A DNA stretch of 10,064 bases. Source: an uncultured Collinsella sp. (GTDB taxonomy: Bacteria; Actinomycetota; Coriobacteriia; Coriobacteriales; Coriobacteriaceae). This document shows positions 6,443-10,064 of the stretch, in pieces (within the stretch, counting starts at the first letter, position 1; each line of letters starts with the position of its first letter). The notes under the pieces were generated by a model, which searched no databases, had not been told where the DNA came from, and was given only the letters and a program-made list of their open reading frames with translations. A program made the translations under genes and the position numbers. The stretch is taken from contig CABUXM010000076.1 in NCBI GenBank assembly GCA_902495545.1, forward strand, positions 1-10,064. The letters are read 5' to 3'.

Positions 6443-6805
6443 ATGCCCCAGGAAATCAAGATTGACGGCATCGGCATTTCGCCCGATGTTCTGACCGCCA
6501 TCGTCTCGCGCGCCGTCACGGATGTCGAGGGCATCGCCTCCGTGGGCGTCAAGGACCTTGCCACCAACCTTGTCTCCATGATGCTTTCGTCCAAGGCCCC
6601 GGCTTCCGAGCCGGCGGTCGAGGCCGAGGTCGTCGGCGACAAGCTCGCACTCACCGTGCGTGTCGTGGTGTTCTTTGGCTATCCGTTCAAGAAACTCGCC
6701 GAGGCCGTTCGCGCCGCCGTGGTCGCCGCCATCGATGCCCAGGTGGGCGTTGAGGTCGAGCGTGTTGACGTTTGCATCGACGGCCTCGTTTTCCCCAAGG
6801 AGTAA
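6443..6805 (+). CDS. Asp23/Gls24 family envelope stress / YqhY-like protein
   Basis: A 120-residue soluble protein of the Asp23 (DUF322) family. Typical features are the early ISPDVLTAIVSRAVTDVEGI (12-31) followed by GVKDL, a conserved strand LALTVRVVVFFGYPF and the C-terminal amphipathic segment ending VERVDVCIDGLVF. There is no membrane helix. Family members are abundant alkaline-shock or envelope-associated proteins in staphylococci, and YqhY of Bacillus is encoded between acc genes and nusB and linked genetically to acetyl-CoA carboxylase activity. Here it also sits directly before nusB but without acc genes, between efp and nusB. A strong AGGAGG at 6433-6438 lies 4 nt before the ATG. Its exact biochemical role is unknown. 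Confidence 0.85.
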   Translation: MPQEIKIDGIGISPDVLTAIVSRAVTDVEGIASVGVKDLATNLVSMMLSSKAPASEPAVEAEVVGDKLALTVRVVVFFGYPFKKLAEAVRAAVVAAIDAQVGVEVERVDVCIDGLVFPKE

Positions 6806-6808
6806 CCT

Positions 6809-7393
6809 TTGAGCCTTAAGGTTTATCGCGGGCGTACGCTTGCCCGCAGTCAGGCACTGCAGCTGCTGTTCCAGGCCGAGGCCACGGACAGCCCGCTCGA
6901 GCGCGTCCTCGAGGGTGATTTCCTGATCTCGAAGGGTCCCCTCGACCCCTATGCGTTGGAGCTGTGCCGCGGTGCCTACGAGCATATCGACCGCATCGAC
7001 TGCGCTCTGCGATCCGTTGCCAAGAACTGGGATCTTATGCGCATGCCCGGCGCCGACCGCAATCTGCTGCGTATCGCTGTTTACGAGATGCGTTTCCTCA
7101 CCGACGAGGAGGTCTCGGACGCCATCGTGATCAACGAGGCTGTCGAGCTTGCCAAGGCCTATGGCACCGACCAGTCCGCATCGTTCGTCAACGGCGTGCT
7201 GGGCAAGATCGCTCGCAGCGAGGAGCTGCCGGGCGAGGGTCTGTACCAGGAGCTGCTGGCCGAAGATCGCGCTCGCGAGGAGGCGCAGGCTGCCGAGGCT
7301 GCCGCCAAGGTTGCGGTTGCTCAGGCTGAGGCTGGCGTGCTGGCCGAGGATGCGGACGCCGCCGAGGCTGACATCGACTCCGTCGAGGAGTAG
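6809..7393 (+). CDS. nusB: Transcription antitermination factor NusB with acidic C-terminal extension
   Basis: A 194-residue protein. NusB pairs with NusE (ribosomal protein S10) on boxA RNA to allow antitermination and proper folding of rRNA transcripts. The core runs from about 9 to 136 and shows RTLARSQALQLLFQ (9-22), DRNLLRIAVYEMRFL (83-97) and INEAVELAKAYGTDQSASFV (108-127), all typical. Residues about 141-194 form an Ala/Glu/Asp-rich, probably helical tail absent from the usual ~140-residue NusB. The start is TTG 6809, supported by AAGGAG at 6797-6802 with 6 nt spacing and by position 3 nt after the Asp23 gene. xseB starts 2 nt after its stop. Confidence 0.93.
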   Translation: MSLKVYRGRTLARSQALQLLFQAEATDSPLERVLEGDFLISKGPLDPYALELCRGAYEHIDRIDCALRSVAKNWDLMRMPGADRNLLRIAVYEMRFLTDEEVSDAIVINEAVELAKAYGTDQSASFVNGVLGKIARSEELPGEGLYQELLAEDRAREEAQAAEAAAKVAVAQAEAGVLAEDADAAEADIDSVEE

Positions 7394-7395
7394 CC

Positions 7396-7635
7396 ATGCC
7401 TGAGGGTTCTGTCCGTAACTTTGATGAGATTTCGGACCGTCTGGATCAGATCATCGCTACCGTTCGCTCCAAGGATACCTCCTTGGAGCGTTCGCTCGAT
7501 TTGTTTGACGAAGCGATTGAGCTGGGCTCCCGCGCGGTCGATATGGTCGACAAGTTTGAGTTGACGCCGCGTGAGGCCGACAAGCTCGAGCAGGAATACG
7601 ATGACGATGCGGCAAACGAATCTCAGGATAGCTAG
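7396..7635 (+). CDS. xseB: Exodeoxyribonuclease VII small subunit
   Basis: A 79-residue protein that binds several copies to the large subunit XseA to make the ATP-independent single-strand nuclease ExoVII. The family pattern is clear: NFDEISDRLDQIIATV (8-23), then SLERSLDLFDEAIELG (29-44), which form the two helices of the small subunit. The tail EYDDDAANESQDS is acidic. GAGGAG at 7385-7390, within the end of nusB, is the ribosome binding site 5 nt before the ATG. In many genomes xseA lies directly upstream; here nusB does, and no xseA is in the window, so the partner must be elsewhere or missing. Confidence 0.88.
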   Translation: MPEGSVRNFDEISDRLDQIIATVRSKDTSLERSLDLFDEAIELGSRAVDMVDKFELTPREADKLEQEYDDDAANESQDS

Positions 7636-7670
7636 GCCGCATCTCCGGATACGAATGGTTGATGGCATTC

Positions 7671-8474
7671 ATGAAACGCGTGCGTCTTGATGACGAACTG
7701 ATTTCACAGGGCATCTGCGCCGATCGCGCGGATGCCCTTCGCACTCTTATGGCCGGCTTGGTCTCGAGTGGCGGTGAGCGCTTGACTTCGCCGGGCCTTA
7801 AGGTGATCCCGGGGCTGCCGCTGCATGTGAAGGGGCGCATTCCCTATGTTGGCCGCGGCGGTCTTAAGCTCGAAGGCGCGCTTGATGCGTTTGGCATCAA
7901 TCCGACGGGCCTTGCCTGTCTGGATGTGGGCTGCTCTACCGGCGGCTTTACCGATTGTCTGCTCAAGCGCGGAGCTGCGACCGTTGTCTCGGTGGACGTG
8001 GGTCGCGCCCAGTTCGATTGGTCGTTGCGCCAGGACGATCGCGTGACGCTGCATGAGCGCACAAACGTGACGCAGCTGCCTGAGCTTGGCTATGCCGGCA
8101 CTATCGACCTGGCTGTGTGTGATGTCTCGTTTACCAGCATCGCGAACATTATCGATGCGGTACTGGCGTGCCTGGCGCCTACGGGTGCATTCTGTACGCT
8201 CGTAAAGCCGCAGTTTGAGGCTCCGGCGGCGCTGGTGGGCGAGGGCGGCATTGTGACCGATCCCGCCGTGCGCCGCGATACACTCGTGGCGGCGGTTGAA
8301 CTCTTTGCTGCCAAGGGCCTGTTCCCGGTCGATGTGTGCGTGTCGCCCATTCATGGTGCCAAGGGCAACGTTGAGTTTTTCCTGTACGGCACGAGATTTG
8401 ACCCCGGCGATCGCTCGCAAGACGAGCTGCAATCCCAGGTATCGGTTATGAGCGAGAAAGCTGCAACGCTATGA
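7671..8474 (+). CDS. tlyA: TlyA family rRNA (cytidine-2'-O)-methyltransferase
   Basis: A 267-residue protein, nearly the same length as M. tuberculosis TlyA (268). TlyA methylates 2'-hydroxyls of cytidines in 16S and 23S rRNA, and its loss gives capreomycin resistance; the older name is hemolysin A. An S4 RNA-binding domain (about 3-58, MKRVRLDDELISQG) precedes an FtsJ-like methyltransferase domain with SAM motif LDVGCSTGGFT (84-94). The K-D-K-E catalytic set is visible: K66 in GGLKLEGAL, D151 in VCDVSF, K179 in LVKPQFE and E235 in NVEFFLY. I chose ATG 7671 because it aligns with the family start. ATG 7662 and TTG 7659 are in frame and none has a clear Shine-Dalgarno. The stop overlaps nadK as ATGA. 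Confidence 0.92.
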   Translation: MKRVRLDDELISQGICADRADALRTLMAGLVSSGGERLTSPGLKVIPGLPLHVKGRIPYVGRGGLKLEGALDAFGINPTGLACLDVGCSTGGFTDCLLKRGAATVVSVDVGRAQFDWSLRQDDRVTLHERTNVTQLPELGYAGTIDLAVCDVSFTSIANIIDAVLACLAPTGAFCTLVKPQFEAPAALVGEGGIVTDPAVRRDTLVAAVELFAAKGLFPVDVCVSPIHGAKGNVEFFLYGTRFDPGDRSQDELQSQVSVMSEKAATL

Positions 8475-9331
8475 AGGTCTTTCTGGTTCCCAATTACTAC
8501 AAGCAAGAGGCGGTCGAGAGCGGCCTGATGCTCGAACTTTGGCTGACGCGCCAGGGCTATGAGGTCGCATGGGCTGCCGACCAGCGATCGAAGATTCAAA
8601 GCACGCCTGATATTGACGGCTCCGATCTGGTCATTACGCTCGGCGGCGACGGCACGTTGCTGCGCGCTGCCCGCATCCTCAACCATCGCGAGATTCCTAT
8701 CCTCGGTCTTTCCTATGGTCACCTGGGCTTTTTAACTGCTGCGAGCCCCGAGGAGCGCGACATTCTGCAGGTCGTGAGCGACGCCCTTTCCGGCGAGCTG
8801 CACGTGAGCCGTCGCGCCACCATCGCCGCGGATATCGTGTCCGTGCGCGAAGACGGTACGAAGGATGTCGTGCGCACCTTCGCCCTCAACGACATGGCGC
8901 TTACCCGCGGTCCGTTGTCCGATATGGTCGAGTTCGACATCACGGTGTCCGGTCACCATATCGACCGACTGCGTGGCGACGGCGTGGTCGTGTCCACGGC
9001 GACTGGTTCTACGGGTTACGCGCTCAGTGCCGGTGGCCCCATCGTGAGCCCCGACTATACGGGCATGGTCTGCGTACCCATTGCGCCGCACACCATTCAG
9101 GCTCGTGCCTTTTTGACCTCGCCGAGTGATGTCGTCGAAATCTTTATGTCCGATGATCGCCCGAGCGTTCCGGCGATCGCTATCGATGGACAGTTTATTA
9201 CCTGCGATGGCACCGTTGAGAGCGTGGCGGTGCGCCGCGGGCCCGGAGATGTGTTGCTGCTGGATTACGGCCCCGAGAGCTTCTATAACTCGGTGAGCCG
9301 CGTATTCTACGGAGTCCGTCATGATCGATGA
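8471..9331 (+). CDS. nadK: NAD kinase
   Basis: A 286-residue enzyme that phosphorylates NAD to NADP. Visible motifs: the catalytic GGDGT (58-62, D60) in VITLGGDGTLLRAAR, GLSYGHLGFLT (79-89), the ALNDMAL segment (138-144) corresponding to the usual xxNExxx motif, GDGVVVSTATGSTGYALSAG (169-188), PIAPHTIQAR (203-212) and AIDGQ (237-241) near the C-terminus. Three small departures from the common consensus are seen: N to S in GxNxGxLGFLT, E to D at residue 141 and P to A at 177 in STPTGST. None should abolish activity outright. It is coupled to tlyA by an ATGA overlap and overlaps recN by 11 nt. tlyA-nadK-recN is also the order in mycobacteria. Confidence 0.95.
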   Translation: MKVFLVPNYYKQEAVESGLMLELWLTRQGYEVAWAADQRSKIQSTPDIDGSDLVITLGGDGTLLRAARILNHREIPILGLSYGHLGFLTAASPEERDILQVVSDALSGELHVSRRATIAADIVSVREDGTKDVVRTFALNDMALTRGPLSDMVEFDITVSGHHIDRLRGDGVVVSTATGSTGYALSAGGPIVSPDYTGMVCVPIAPHTIQARAFLTSPSDVVEIFMSDDRPSVPAIAIDGQFITCDGTVESVAVRRGPGDVLLLDYGPESFYNSVSRVFYGVRHDR

Positions 9332-10064
9332 GCTGCAGGTTTCTAACATTGCACTCATTCGCGAGGCGACGTTGGTGCCGAGTGCCGGCCTGACTGTCCT
9401 GACCGGCGAGACCGGTGCCGGCAAGACCGCGCTGCTCTCGGCCCTCAAACTTATTTTGGGCGAGCGCGCGGATTCGTCGACGGTGCGCGAGGGCGAGGCG
9501 CTCGCGAGCGTCGAGGCACGACTCTTCGACGGGCCGCACGACACGGAGGGTTTTACCGTGCAGCGCAGCCTTTCTGCCGAGGGCCGCAGCCGCGTGAAGA
9601 TTGACGGGCGCATCGCCAGTGTGCGCGAGCTTTCGGAGCGCGTCGGCGTGATGATGGATCTGTGCGGCCAGCACGAGCACCAGCGCCTCCTCGACCCGGC
9701 GCATCACGTTGCGATGGTCGATGCGTGGGCGGGACGCTCTGCGCTCGAGGCGCTTGATGCGTACCGCGCCTGCTTTAAGGCATCGCGCGCTGTCGCCAAG
9801 GAGGTTCGACGTGTTGAAGAGGCCTCGCGTGCGCAGGGGAGCCGCGTCGAGGAGGCGCGCTTTGCCCTCGAGCGCATCGGCGAGGTCGACCCCAAACCGG
9901 GCGAGTATGAGGAACTCGAGGAACTGCTGCCGCGCTCCGAACATGCCGAGGTACTGGTTGCCACAGCTAACGATGCCCATGCATCGCTTGCCTCCGAAGG
10001 GGGAGCGCTCGACGCCGTGAACAGCGCCGTGGCAGAACTTTCCCGCATGGCTACCGTCGATCGC
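9321..10064 (+). CDS. recN: DNA repair ATPase RecN, N-terminal part (3' truncated by window)
   Basis: The first 248 residues of an SMC-like ATPase that acts at double-strand breaks; full-length RecN is about 550 residues and the frame is still open at the window end. The start MIDELQVSNIALI is typical. Walker A is GETGAGKT (29-36), followed by ALKLILGERADSS, VRELSERVGVMMDLCGQHEH (101-120) with the family Q-loop-like GQHEHQ and LLDPAHH. From about residue 150 the sequence becomes charged and heptad-like, the first arm of the coiled coil. Walker B and the second head half lie downstream. A ribosome binding site GGAG at 9311-9314 lies 6 nt before the ATG, inside nadK. Confidence 0.95.
   Translation, partial: MIDELQVSNIALIREATLVPSAGLTVLTGETGAGKTALLSALKLILGERADSSTVREGEALASVEARLFDGPHDTEGFTVQRSLSAEGRSRVKIDGRIASVRELSERVGVMMDLCGQHEHQRLLDPAHHVAMVDAWAGRSALEALDAYRACFKASRAVAKEVRRVEEASRAQGSRVEEARFALERIGEVDPKPGEYEELEELLPRSEHAEVLVATANDAHASLASEGGALDAVNSAVAELSRMATVDR

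Noticed and set aside
8732..9613. 293-codon minus-strand frame across nadK and recN
   Set aside because: It spans two convincing genes on the other strand and translates to Arg/Ser/Thr-rich sequence without motifs.
1..10064. Search for a defence system, mobile element, CRISPR array, tRNA or new multi-gene cassette
   Set aside because: Every gene belongs to a known housekeeping family, composition is even across the window, and I saw no inverted-repeat ends, integrase, transposase or spaced repeats.

Overview
The window looks like ordinary, densely packed core chromosome of a GC-rich member of the Coriobacteriia (Actinomycetota), most likely Collinsella or a close relative. The evidence is the codon use (strong preference for G or C in the third position), the gene order, and the type of each protein. 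The genus call is an inference, because no rRNA or marker search was possible. All genes lie on the + strand. I saw no tRNA, rRNA, CRISPR array, insertion sequence, phage gene or attachment site.

Layout. (1) Positions 1-4409 form one tightly packed unit: the 3' end of alaS, ruvX, mltG, a YqeG-type HAD phosphatase, aroK and an AroB-like protein. Gaps are 9 nt or less, or the genes overlap. (2) A 130-nt gap with a possible promoter leads to a lone M24 Xaa-Pro peptidase gene (4540-5670), closed by a textbook intrinsic terminator (5718-5760). (3) A perfect TATAAT box and a short leader hairpin precede efp. A second tight unit follows: Asp23-family gene, nusB, xseB, tlyA, nadK and the 5' part of recN, which runs off the window. 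Genes here are coupled by ATGA overlaps (tlyA/nadK), an 11-nt overlap (nadK/recN) or gaps of 2-35 nt.

How the genes fit together. The products serve translation (AlaRS, EF-P, TlyA rRNA methylation), transcription and rRNA antitermination (NusB), DNA processing (RuvX, XseB, RecN), cell-wall chain termination (MltG), NADP supply (NadK) and the shikimate pathway (AroK and a degenerate AroB). The order alaS-ruvX-mltG-[aro genes]-peptidase-efp-nusB is the same as in mycobacteria. There the aro block also holds aroE, aroC and aroD, which are absent here.

The most interesting item is the AroB homologue. It keeps the length and fold landmarks of 3-dehydroquinate synthase. By my hand alignment it has lost all three metal ligands, the glycine-rich NAD loop and the catalytic lysine, yet its reading frame is intact and it is translationally coupled to an AroK whose motifs are complete. 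I found no wholly new multi-gene system; the rest is conserved housekeeping with a few unusual tails.
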